DNA of 64,000 nt from Rhinopomastus cyanomelas (Eukaryota; Chordata; Aves; Bucerotiformes; Rhinopomastidae): the NCBI GenBank assembly GCA_013400115.1, contig VXBP01004066.1:124001-188000 (forward strand), read 5' to 3'. This document shows, piece after piece, positions 43,243 through 53,205 of the stretch. The position numbers and the translations under genes were made by a program. Below the pieces are notes generated by a model. The model was not told the origin of the DNA. It searched no databases and was given only the letters and a program-made list of their open reading frames with translations. Position 1 is the first letter of the stretch. Each line of letters starts with the position of its first letter.

Positions 43243-46200
43243 CTGTGGGGAGAACACCAGGTAAAAGCAGACAGTGAGGACAATGTGAGGTTTTCTTTGG
43301 TGGACATCCTCAATATTATCTAGGTACTGAAAAATAATGTGGTCTTAACGTAGAGCTTCATGAACACTAAATGCTGTTGTACAGTTTTTAATTAATAGGC
43401 ATTAAAATGTAACAAGGCATTTGCCTATTGCAGGCTCTACAAATGATGTGAAAACGCACTGCAAGTGTTTCCCTCCCCTGAAGTGCTCAGCTAACCCAAC
43501 TGCTGCTGCTGCACCTCTGGAAACCCACAGAGGTCTTCGCAATTCCTGGTCCCAGTCTCTCCTGGTATTCTAAAACTGTGAGTGAACAAATACTCCAATA
43601 AGGCCAGAGACTGGGATGGAGAAAGGGTTGGATTTTTTATCTTGAAAAGTAGGCAAACGGATTAATTTCCTCTGGCTTAGCTCTAGAGAGGGAACATGAG
43701 TTTGGAGGCTGAATGAGCATTTTGTACTCAGTTCGGCAAATGTACAGTTCAAAACAGCTTGATTTATAAGCTCCATTTCTAGTACGAGAACGGGGAACTG
43801 ACTCACAAACCATCTAGTACTGAGACAAAGAAGAAATAAGAATCTCCCTCTGCCCTTTCTGGGTTTTTTTAATTAGTATTGACTTGCAGGGAGGAGCATC
43901 CAACTAAAACTTAACCAGTGTGAGCTCAGCCATAACTTATGCTACCAGCCAATGAGATACCACACTGGACAGGAGTCTCGGCTAAGCTACTGGCTAAAAA
44001 TACTTATCGGAGCATAAATGGAATCCCTATCCTCTTCAAAAGTCTCTTTTGTGTATTTTTGTTGCAAGGACAATTCTGCACTTCCCCTCTATACGAGTGC
44101 ATGATCCTGAAGCAACTGCAGACTGCACTTGCCTATTTTTTTAGATTCTTAAAGAAGGGGGATATTTCCACCCTCAATAGGACTTGAGACTGAGAAATGC
44201 AATAGACATTAAAGACAAGATCCACCTCTCAGTATCCATCTCTCTGTTCTAGTTAATTTTGACTTTTAATTCATAATTATCAGGTGAACTTACTGGCACT
44301 TGTTCCTCCTTTCATTCTTTTTCCTAGTGCTGCTGCTGCTTTTTACTTCATTATCCTTGAAAAAAATCTATTTATTCACATCCATGGATCATGGGAATTT
44401 TAATACAGGGAGTAACTTGGTTTGTCTTCACCTGTTTCACCTTCACATTCCTTCATATTTGCAGCTTGCTATATAATTTGGAGGTCTTAAGGAGTGTAGC
44501 AAAGATCCCTAAAAACAAGGTGCCTTAGGTGCTCTTTATTGACCTTGTTTCATTCTTCCATTGCTGGACATTCTGTCCCTCCTACTTGTTTTTGTTGCCA
44601 GGTATTTTTGCTGTTGCCTCTCAAACCAAAGACTTGCTTGTCTTCATTCGTTTACCAGCAGTATTGTAGATCATCTAGAACAAGCCTTCAGCTCCTTTGG
44701 CATGGTAAGGTATTGTGTATATTTAAAACTCACATGAGTTTGTGGCCTTGGCTAAATTTAGCACTTCAGGTGGATCTTTTAGACTTGTAAATTAAACATA
44801 TTTAAGTTATTTCTAATATTTTGCATATTACACAGATATCTAAAGGACAAACCAATACAAAAGTTGCTGCAAGCCCAGCTGTTCACTCAGCAACATACAG
44901 TTAATCTAGGAGTCAGAATTTCTCATCCAGTGCTGAAGCCAAACACCACTCTGCTGCCCACAAAACTATGGACAGAGGCTTCAAAACTTAGTGTTCTTCT
45001 TGTGTAAAATGCTCTGAGTGATCAACAATCTTCCATTAGAATTCTACCTACATCAGGTGAATCTGGAGTTACCTGTTACTCCAGATTCAGTAGAGGTTTG
45101 ACTGAATTTTTTGCATTCCCTCAACACGTAGATATCCCTGATGATCCACTGACCCTGTGTCTTCTGGTATTTTGTGTAGATTGGACAGCTATTGGTACAA
45201 ATTAAAAGGATCTCTGGTGACTGTCATAGCTTCTTTTACCTGAACTGCAAATTTGGAACGGGGTTTTCCAGTACTTATGTAAATTTTAGTATTAATTATG
45301 CCCTGTCCGTCTTTCTAAACAGTTTGCTTTGCTTTTTGCCAATCAGTGTTACCTTACACAAGTTTCAGGCTCTCACCTGAGTTTGTAATTTTCTCTAACC
45401 CTCAAGGCAGGGCAAGAACCCTCTAACAAAGAGGTATCAACCCTTTCATTCTTGACTGCTGTTCTTCAGGTTTCGTGTGGCCAGGTGCACCAAATCACGT
45501 TCTGTTGGACCTTTTAAAATTATTTGACCTGGCTGGTCAATCTGCTTTTGCCCTGCCTTCCACATTATCTCTTAAACTTGCTTTAGCTTCCCTGACTGGG
45601 GATGAAAACTCTAAGTGATAAAAATCTTATCAGTTACTATCTGTCTGCCTGTTCTGAGAGATTCCATTATGCTTGTCTGAACTAGGCAACCTGTAACACA
45701 CCTCTCTGTCCTCTGAGAACTGCTCAGCTCCGTTTCTTCTACTTTTCTTCTGCCCTGAGGAAGGTGAGACATTCCACCAAGACTGATGTTGTGTCTAGGC
45801 AGGTTCAGTAGCAGGGCACTGGTCTGTGAGGGGGAAGGAGGTTTTCTCTGGATAGATAAGTGTGGGGAGTGCAGTAGCTGAGACAGAACGTCGTTTGGGA
45901 AATGGTCATGAAATGCTGTGTCTGTCTCAAGCACCGCAAGAGTCAGTGTACATGGAAAAGGGCCATCTGAACAGCCTGTAGATGATCACTGGAGATCTGA
46001 ACAGCAGTTTGCAGAAACAAATCCCCACCTACACATGTGATGAGCACGAAAATGGCATTTTATGGGACAGAGCATGAGCCAGTGGGTAATGCAAAACAAT
46101 CTTGACTTCTGCTGCTCATTTACATCTTGGCATTGCCTTTTCAAAGCAAAAGCCTAATAAAGTTTTTAACTCTAAAATAAGCAGCTGACTGCTATAACTT

Positions 46201-49200
46201 GAATTATACAAATGCAAATACAGTGGGGTAACCTACTGTAAATTTTCCTTTCATTAAATCAATCCCCTTCTCTCGTATTCCTGACCTCAACTCTTTTTGT
46301 ACACTTACTGTTCCAAACAGTCTACTTCTAATGGTCAGTTAGGAAGCTGTGTAATAATTATTTTTGTTTCCTTTTAAAAACTGAATAAGCGAGGACAATT
46401 TCTTTCTCTCCCTGTTTCTGACATGCCTTAAACTCCCAATTGTTTGAAAAATGTCAGCACATGCCTTTAATCTATTTTGGTGTGTGCACGTGTTAGTCAA
46501 AAGTGTCTTGGCACACTGTAAAGGATATGAATGGTGACAAGCACAGGCTGATGAGAAGAAAACGTAAGGGGTGGGTTTTTTCAGGCTGGCATTTGTAACT
46601 AGAAGTTGGTTTTGTGAATTTGTGCTGTAAAGTTCTAGCATGGGTAACTGCCTTTGATCTCACCATTAAGGTTTACATTAAGATAACATATCATTAAATA
46701 AACGATGACAACCACACTGAAGTGGAACAAGCTTCTACCTCTGTTTAAAACCCCTCAAGCACTGGATGTTACACTGAAAGCAATGAAATTTTCACTGTAT
46801 GGAGTAGATCCAAAAGCAAATGGAATAAGGAAACACTGAGCTGTGGCAGTGTGAAGGTTTATAGTCTTCTTGTAGCTCACTTAAGCAACCCCCAAGATTC
46901 CCCAGATTATTTTCTAGGAACCTTCTGCAGACCCATAACCAGGAACAGCCATAGACACCTCTCTGATCAAATGTTTTGCAAAGTTGCAAAATAAACTGTA
47001 CTGAAAACTAGCAGAGGGGCAACAGGCATCACCAAATTATGTTAAAAGGTTCCCTTAAGAACAGCAGAGTAATGAAAAGCAGTGACTCCTCAGGATACCA
47101 ACTGACTTGCAGCAATATATTTTATACTTGTAACAGAAATGCTTATTTTTCATTTCCATTCTGAAATATGATTCAGCTAATGTCATTTTATTTCCAAACC
47201 AACAGCCTGTTTCTACCAGGTAACATTTACTTAGGGTGAAAATTGTTGTATGCTAAAAAAATTGCATTTTACAGCATTATTTTAAAATGTAGACAGGCCC
47301 ACTAATCTGAATATCCTCTGTATGGAATGTTTTTCAAATATAAACATTGAAAATAAAGAAGATTTTCTGAGACCCCTGTATTTATCTGTTTGTAAAGAAC
47401 CTAAGTGGGTTTGGGTTATGAGTAACTCGGGATGAAGCACAGTTTGGTTTCAGCTGTTGGCACAAGAACTGGAATTCCTGGTGATGAATTTCATACTAAT
47501 TCTGAAGTGCTTGGAAATAAAAACAAATTCTAGTGAAAAACGTACAAGACAAACTGGCATCTGACTTTCTGACAGGTGAGATCTAGGTCATGGGACTCCA
47601 GACGACCCAGTTCCTACTAATATGTCTCAGCCATGACGCAAAGGGATGTCTAACAGATAATTTTCAGTTCTTGTATTAAGATTACAGGGAAAGCCATGAG
47701 TCCCAATCAAACTGACTTCACACAAATGTAGGTACTAGATTTGATTAAGTGTTAAATCCTGATCAAGTGGAAAAAAATACACTAGTTCAAGACACAATGT
47801 TTAACTTTTCTTGTGAGACTGGGATGTGCTGCATGTTACACTGATTACTGAAATAAACCTCTGAAACCATCTGCTTACAAACAGGCCTGGTAGACACTAC
47901 TGAGCTGAGTATGAATTTGGTAACCCGAGGAAAGAAAATACCCTCCCAGGACATGTAGCTACTGCTTTGTTCAGTGGAATATTTTCTCCACATTAACAAG
48001 GCTATTATGAAAACAGCAAATATTTGCATTTATAAAGATGGAATCTGCAAAGCCAGCTTCACATTTTTTACTGGGTAACTACAAAGCTACTGCTTCCTTC
48101 CCTTTGAAATCAGAAGGTTTGAGAAGAGTGGGCTGGCCACACCATTTCCAGAAATCCAAATCCATTTAAAATGGATTCTGTATAGTGTTTTATGGAAGAC
48201 AGACAGGAACTACAGCACTAGGGAAGCATGTTCCCTTCCCTGCTCTAAACAACAAAAGCTATGGGCTAAAGGCAGACAAAACCAGAGTCATCTTCATTGT
48301 TTCACATTTCTCCTCCTGCTTGTGTAGCTGCTTCTTACCCAAATACTCAGGGCTTTACATGTAACAGATGGTCAGAAATCTGTCACCAAGAACCTATTAA
48401 AAATGGCGGTTAAATTTTATTTCTGGTAAAGGTGCACGTGCTGACCTGCCAAGGCCGATCCCAGTCCAGAGGAATAGGAAATGCTCCAAACCAAGCTCCC
48501 AGGATGCTGCATATCGTCGTAATGCGCAGGCTGCTTTCCCAGATGGATGTAGCTCTGTAAAAACAGTGCACTAAGATTTCAACAGCAGCTGAAGTCAACA
48601 CATCAGTACATGAGAGCTCATTTCTGAGACAACAAACTGACATAAACGTTCCACGTATTTGATAAGCAGCGGGCAGGTTTCCACTAAGATACACTCTACA
48701 AGCACTACAAGAAGTTGAGATTTAAAATAAAAGTTCACTGTGTCAACATCTAAATGCAAATTTCCATCAGATGAATAAACATTGCAAATAACCATACCCT
48801 GCAAGTGGCAGCCCTTCAGCAGATTTGGATCCAAGTTTTTTCAAGTGTTACACACATGGCACATACCTGACCATAAGAGATGTTAATGATTCCAGTTATC
48901 TGTTTATAGCCTCCTGCCACTACTGACCTCAAAAGTTGTGGGGAAGCTGGGTTTCTGTTTAAAATGAGCACTTCTTTCCCATCATCAGCCTATCAGTAAT
49001 TGTTTTGCTTTTCTCAAGCTGTGAACATGCGAATATTTGGTCCCAGTTAACAAACGAGTCCAGAGGACAGCAGGGCAGAGTTTTGAGGCAGAACTGGGAT
49101 GAAATCACAGGTCCAAATCTGAATCCTAAATTTTCTCCATCTCAGGTGATAAGCACAATCCCAGTTCTAGCTATGGGAAGAAACAGGATGTGTTTTTTTT

Positions 49201-52200
49201 ATAGCTAGAAGAGGAGGTGGAGAGCAAACTCTGAACTCCACATTCTGCTCAGTTTCAGATCAGACTATGTTTGCTGTTGACCAAAGGGCTCCCAAATATA
49301 AACCAAACATTCCTCAGTGTAAGGAATTATATTTACAGTTATTTCTTCTACAATAACCTCATCCCTTTTAACTTGCAACACTCAACAACTGAAGATTTTT
49401 AAAAAAAAAAAAAGGTCCCAATTTAACTACAAAACTCTTCAGAAGTCTGCACATAGAAAATTCTTGTAAATTATTTTCAGAAGCTGAATAACTGAGCAGA
49501 GAGTGCTCGGCAGCACAGGAACGAGAACACTCACTACAGCCTTAAAGCAGAATCGAGCAAGGACTGATGTACATTTCTATACTATGAGACATCTCTTGTC
49601 TCTGCTGCAATTGGACAGGCTGGGTCACTACGCAGAGGCCAACAGAATAAGGTTTAACAAGGCCAAGTGCAGGGTCTTACACCTTGGTCACAATAACCAC
49701 GTGCAGCTACAGACTAGCAGATGAGTGTCTGGAGAACAGCCTGGCGGAGAGGGACCGGGCAGTACTGGCTAACAACCAGCTGAGGAGCCAGCAGGGTGCC
49801 CTGTGGTACAAAAGGCCAATGGCATCCTGGCTTGTATCAGCAATAGTGTGGCCAGCACGACTAGAGATGTAATTCTCCCCCTGCACTGGGTACTGGTGAG
49901 GTCTCCCCTCAAGTACTGGGGATATTTCTGGGCTACTCACTTCAAGAAAGATATTGAAGCGCTGGTGTGGGTCCAGAGGAGCAATGAGGCTGGTGAAGGG
50001 ACTAGAGGGAAAGTCTGATGAGGAGAGGCTGAGGGAGCTGGAGTTGTTTGGCCTGGAGAAGACTTGGGAGGGACCTTAATCACTCTAGAACTACCTGAAG
50101 GGAAGTTGTAGACAGGTGGATGTTGGGCTCTTCTCCCAGGCAACTAGCACCAGGATGAGGGGGCAAGGCCTGAAGCTCGCCAGGGGACGGTTAGGTTGGA
50201 TGTCAGGAAGCCCTTCCTTGTGGAAAGGGTGATCAGACGCCAGAATGGACTGCCCAGGGAGGTGGTGGTGTCCCCATCCCTGGAGGTGTTTAAGGACAGA
50301 CTAGATGTGGCACTTAGTGCACTGGCCTGGTGATGTTAGGTCATGGGCTGGGCTGGATGAGCTCAGAGGGCTTTTCCAGCCTCAATAATTCTGTGATTCT
50401 GTATAAAAAGTAACTTGGGTTTTGGAATCAATATTCAAAATAAATAAGAACATTGACAATAAAACCCAGAAAGTTTAGAACAGAACTCACCCATTTTTAC
50501 TAAACACCCGGATCCACACTTGTAGGTTTGGTCCCAGCACACACAAGCATTGTAAAGAAGTGAAGGTAGAGAGGAGAACTGAGAACAAAAACGTCTCAGT
50601 CACTGACCTGCAAAGGAAGAATGCGTCAACAATTCAGTGAGGTAGTTACTCATTTTCTAACAGTTCCAAGATTTAGGAAAAGACCCCAAATTCTACCATC
50701 AAAGTTAACTTAGGAAGATGACAAAGTTAACTTTGAAATTCTGGTGTCTGTTTGTTATCTGTTACCATTTAAAATGCCTGATCTCTGTAGCATTTAAAAA
50801 CCACAAATGTACCTCATGCAGAACTTTAGACGTGAAGCATTCTTTTTTATTTACTTCACCATCCCATATCTTTTTCTAGTGGAAACAACCATGTAACTAC
50901 TTGAGGCTATGGTCAGGCAGTAACTTAGGATCTCTCTCACAAATTAGTTTAACTCACCTTCTCCTTTTTTTTTTGTTTTCTTTCTAATCCTACAATTTAA
51001 TACACTATAAGAATGATGAAAGATGCACCAGACACCCATGTCAGATCTTAGAGGGAAAACAACTATATGAAACTCAGAAAAACATTTGTACTCCTATGTT
51101 GCATAGGAAAAGGGTTGCTAACTGTTCTGAGCATCTACAACTATACAGACATTGTACAGGCGAGCTCCTCAAGAAGACCCACAGAAAAACCCACAGCAGC
51201 CACCCAGTGAGGATTGTGTTCTTTAACTTGCAATAAACAAATATTTATACCAGTATGTGCCAGGAGAACTGCTCCAGCAGATTAAATGTTAGGGAAAAGG
51301 AGGGTCTTCTCACTTACTCAATGAGAGGTGCTCCATACAGAACAACAATCACGTGAAACAGTATGCAAGACATGAAAAAGTACAGACAGCATTTTAGAAA
51401 TCGGGATATCTAAAAAAGAGCAATAAAAGATCAGAACAGTGTTTCAAAAGAAAAGAGGACGGTAAGTATTGTATCTTAGCCAAAGCACTGCAATCGACCT
51501 AGAACTTTCAGCTACAGCACATTTCAAAAAGGTTTCCCTGTGTTTAATACTTAAAATAATTCATTAAAAATGATCATACCCCATGATCATCACGCACTCT
51601 GTTGTAATAATGCAAACATACAGAAATGTCACTGGGAAGACAGATCTTTTTTTGGATATTTTCCCATTTCTGTTTCATGTCTGGGTATTGTGTTCCTTTA
51701 TCAAAAAGAGTCTTTCACAAGAAGTGAAAAAAATTTAAATTCAAGAAAATGTGATACAGATATATATAAAAATTCCATTCAGAATTAAATACTTCAGAAC
51801 ATATTAAATAAAATGTCTGCATTTTGAATTTGGCATCTTGAAGTCCAAATCCGCTACTTTCTAAAATGTAATTTTCTATTAAATTAAACACTGGTTTCTG
51901 GGTATTCTCACACATAAATCTGCTTGATAAACTGTCTGCTTAAATCTGCTCTGACCAAGTCACCAAGGGAAATCCATCATTTAGACCATTTTATTTGGAC
52001 ATCTATTTCTTCTGCTAGACAGAAATGACATCTCACCCACCACACAAATCATTCTTAATTTTTAAATCCCAGAGGAGTTTAAAATATCTCTTCTCTATTA
52101 TGAGTTCTGTGGGCCTCCAATTATTTTAACATCATATAAATTGTTGGAAGATCAATGGTCGGGCCTACAGGCAACAATATACGGGCATGAAAAAGGAAAG

Positions 52201-52696
52201 ACACAAACTTGCTCACAGGAGCAGGTTCTTCAGAGATAGTGACAGTTTAACATCTCAAAAATACTGGATAACTGACTTCAAAACGTGTCACACTCGGCTC
52301 ATTCATGTAAAACAATAATTCACCACCAAAAGCTAACACATTCTCATTTAATTTTTTCATTCATTTTTATTTAATGTTACTCTCTCTCACTCTTTTATTG
52401 TTTAGTGTTGCAGTGAAATCCTTTCTCTCAGTAGTGCCTGGTAGCAATTTAAGGACAAAAAGTCTTACCTTGTGAGCAGAGGAACTTCTCTTAGGAGTCA
52501 GACTAGGTTTCAGGACTAAGTGCAAGATGACACTGAGCACACCAACACAAGCAGAGCAGATACAGAGCCAGGCCAGGTGCGTGCGCAGGACGCTGAACCC
52601 GTCCCAGCCGAGAGCAGGCACGACCGCTGTCAAGACAACAAAGAGAACGCAAAGAATGTTGGCAGCGAAGAGTCTCCTGATTTCTACTTCTTTCAT
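43129..52696 (-). CDS. PIGF: PIGF, GPI-anchor biosynthesis membrane protein
   Basis: Coding exons on the minus strand, in order: 52,696-52,469, 51,409-51,318, 50,607-50,491, 48,554-48,446 and 43,242-43,129. Joined, they give 219 residues, the human length. The phases agree at all junctions. PIGF is a multi-pass ER protein that binds and stabilises PIGO and PIGG, the transferases that add ethanolamine phosphate to GPI mannoses. The sequence is strongly hydrophobic with several membrane segments. Family-typical text includes [10 protein letters not shown] (40-49), [65 protein letters not shown] and WNRKQLTYK at the C terminus. The ATG at 52,696 matches the known family start. An upstream in-frame Met (52,729) lies across the splice acceptor at 52,718 and is not used. 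Confidence 0.97.
45058..45089. repeat. 12-bp perfect stem, 8-base loop
   Basis: TGAATCTGGAGT at 45,058-45,069 is the exact reverse complement of ACTCCAGATTCA at 45,078-45,089, with an 8-base loop. It lies in PIGF intron 5 and in the region where a long RHOQ 3' UTR would run. Confidence 0.85.
46156..46161 (+). terminator. RHOQ: candidate RHOQ poly(A) signal
   Basis: This is the first full plus-strand AATAAA I found after the RHOQ stop codon, 3.48 kb downstream. A 3' UTR of that size would be plausible for RHOQ. A second AATAAA is at 47,352-47,357. A shorter form using ATTAAA at 43,401 is also possible. Confidence 0.35.
48446..48554 (-). CDS. PIGF: PIGF exon 5
   Basis: One hundred and nine bases: ATSIWESS to DWDRPWQ (Gln182). 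The acceptor is TTTTTACAG. The donor is CAG|GTCAGC, a weaker form than the usual GTRAG. Confidence 0.95.
48555..50490 (-). other. PIGF: PIGF intron 4
   Basis: About 1.9 kb, bounded by GTGAGT and TTTTTACAG on the minus strand. It contains one 0.8 kb CR1 in antisense orientation (49,612-50,403). The rest is unremarkable, with a short A12-type run near 49,400. Confidence 0.9.
49612..50403 (+). mobile_element. CR1 LINE 3' part (~0.8 kb) in PIGF intron 4
   Basis: Plus-strand CR1, antisense to PIGF. It starts in the ORF2 C-terminal part (gaataaggtttaacaaggcc, gtgcagggtcttacacc), then gtactggggatatttctgggc, ggctgagggagctggagttg and gttggatgtcaggaagcccttc. Next come gactgcccagggaggtggtgg and ggctggatgagctcagaggg, then ATTCTGTGATTCTGTA. 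The ORF2 remnant is broken by many stops. Confidence 0.95.
50491..50607 (-). CDS. PIGF: PIGF exon 4
   Basis: One hundred and seventeen bases: completion of Glu107, then [17 protein letters not shown] to VFSKN plus two bases of Gly146. The acceptor is CCTTTGCAG and the donor is GTGAGT. Confidence 0.95.
50608..52468 (-). other. PIGF: PIGF introns 2 and 3 region
   Basis: Apart from exon 3 (51,318-51,409), this span is intron sequence without a recognised repeat or RNA gene. It is AT-rich around 51,720-51,860. Confidence 0.85.
51318..51409 (-). CDS. PIGF: PIGF exon 3
   Basis: Ninety-two bases: ISRFLKCC to GAPLI plus two bases of Glu107. The acceptor is CTTTTTTAG and the donor is GTAAGT. Confidence 0.95.
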
Positions 52697-52718
52697 CGTG
52701 TTCGCCTTGAACCGCCAC
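52469..52718 (-). CDS. PIGF: PIGF exon 2 (first coding exon)
   Basis: The acceptor (minus strand) is TCTTGCAG|GTGGCGG at 52,718. ATG is at 52,696-52,694. Seventy-six codons run to AHK, then the donor AAG|GTAAGA at 52,468. The 22 bases before the ATG are 5' UTR. Confidence 0.93.
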
Positions 52719-53023
52719 CTGCAAGACACCGAGTTGCACCGTTACTGAAGGTCAAGCGACACCCTCATCACAACACACACCGACTTAGGCTTCGCCCAGA
52801 GCCGCAAGATGTTATTTTGGGCCAGAAATACATCAATTCCTTTAAAATCAAACCGCACACCCATGGGCGTTGCAGCTGCTCCCTCACAGGCACCGGGAAA
52901 CGCCTCCCGGCCGAGGCTGCTCCTCTCCAAGCCCCGATGTGCGGGTCGGAGAGGCCCTGGGGAGGGGTCTGAGAAGGAGTTTGAGGGGCCCTAGGGGTTC
53001 TGATGGATGAAACTGCCTCTCAC

Positions 53024-53110
53024 CTCGGCGCCGCCGTCAGCGGCACGAGAAACCAGCGGCGTTTACGCCACTTCCGGTACTGAGCGGAAATGATGGACCG
53101 CCATGGTCGT
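53024..53110 (-). other. PIGF: PIGF non-coding exon 1 (start approximate)
   Basis: A donor on the minus strand, CGCCGAG|GTGAGAGG, has its exon edge at 53,024 and pairs with the acceptor at 52,718 across a 305-base intron. The 5' edge is not visible and is set in the GC-rich promoter. Confidence 0.65.
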
Positions 53111-53189
53111 GAGGCCGGCCAGCCGCTGACACGATCGTCACTTCCGGTGCGCACCTGGAAGCAGGGGTATTGTTGTTGTTGACGCCGTC
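53060..53189. promoter_or_regulatory. bidirectional PIGF/CRIPT promoter
   Basis: Only about 166 bases separate the PIGF exon-1 donor (53,024) from the CRIPT start codon (53,190). Two identical CACTTCCGGT strings (53,069-53,078 and 53,139-53,148), spaced 70 bases apart, match the ETS/GABP core. A CCGCCATGG string at about 53,098 resembles a YY1 core. No TATA box is seen. CpG density is high. This is the typical make-up of a housekeeping bidirectional promoter. Confidence 0.75.
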
Positions 53190-53205
53190 ATGGTGTGCGA
53201 GAAGT
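53190..53205 (+). CDS. CRIPT: CRIPT coding exon 1
   Basis: Only 16 coding bases, MVCEK plus T of Cys6, with the donor GAAGT|GTAAGT. If the intron were retained, the frame would read Cys-Lys-stop. Confidence 0.95.

Larger units (their letters stand above)
43243..48445 (-). other. PIGF: PIGF intron 5 (5.2 kb), probable RHOQ 3' UTR antisense
   Basis: No exon, CR1 or RNA gene is recognised in this stretch. Plus-strand AATAAA hexamers at 46,156 and 47,352 are candidate RHOQ ends. A perfect 12-bp hairpin lies at 45,058-45,089. A/T text is common, as in long 3' UTRs. Confidence 0.6.

Noticed and set aside
52697..52729. Upstream in-frame Met as PIGF start
   Set aside because: It lies partly beyond the splice acceptor at 52,718, so it is absent from the spliced mRNA. 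The ATG at 52,696 gives the family length of 219.
52520..52972. Plus-strand frame of 150 codons
   Set aside because: It is antisense to PIGF exon 2 and its first intron, with no family resemblance. The minus-strand frame there is PIGF.
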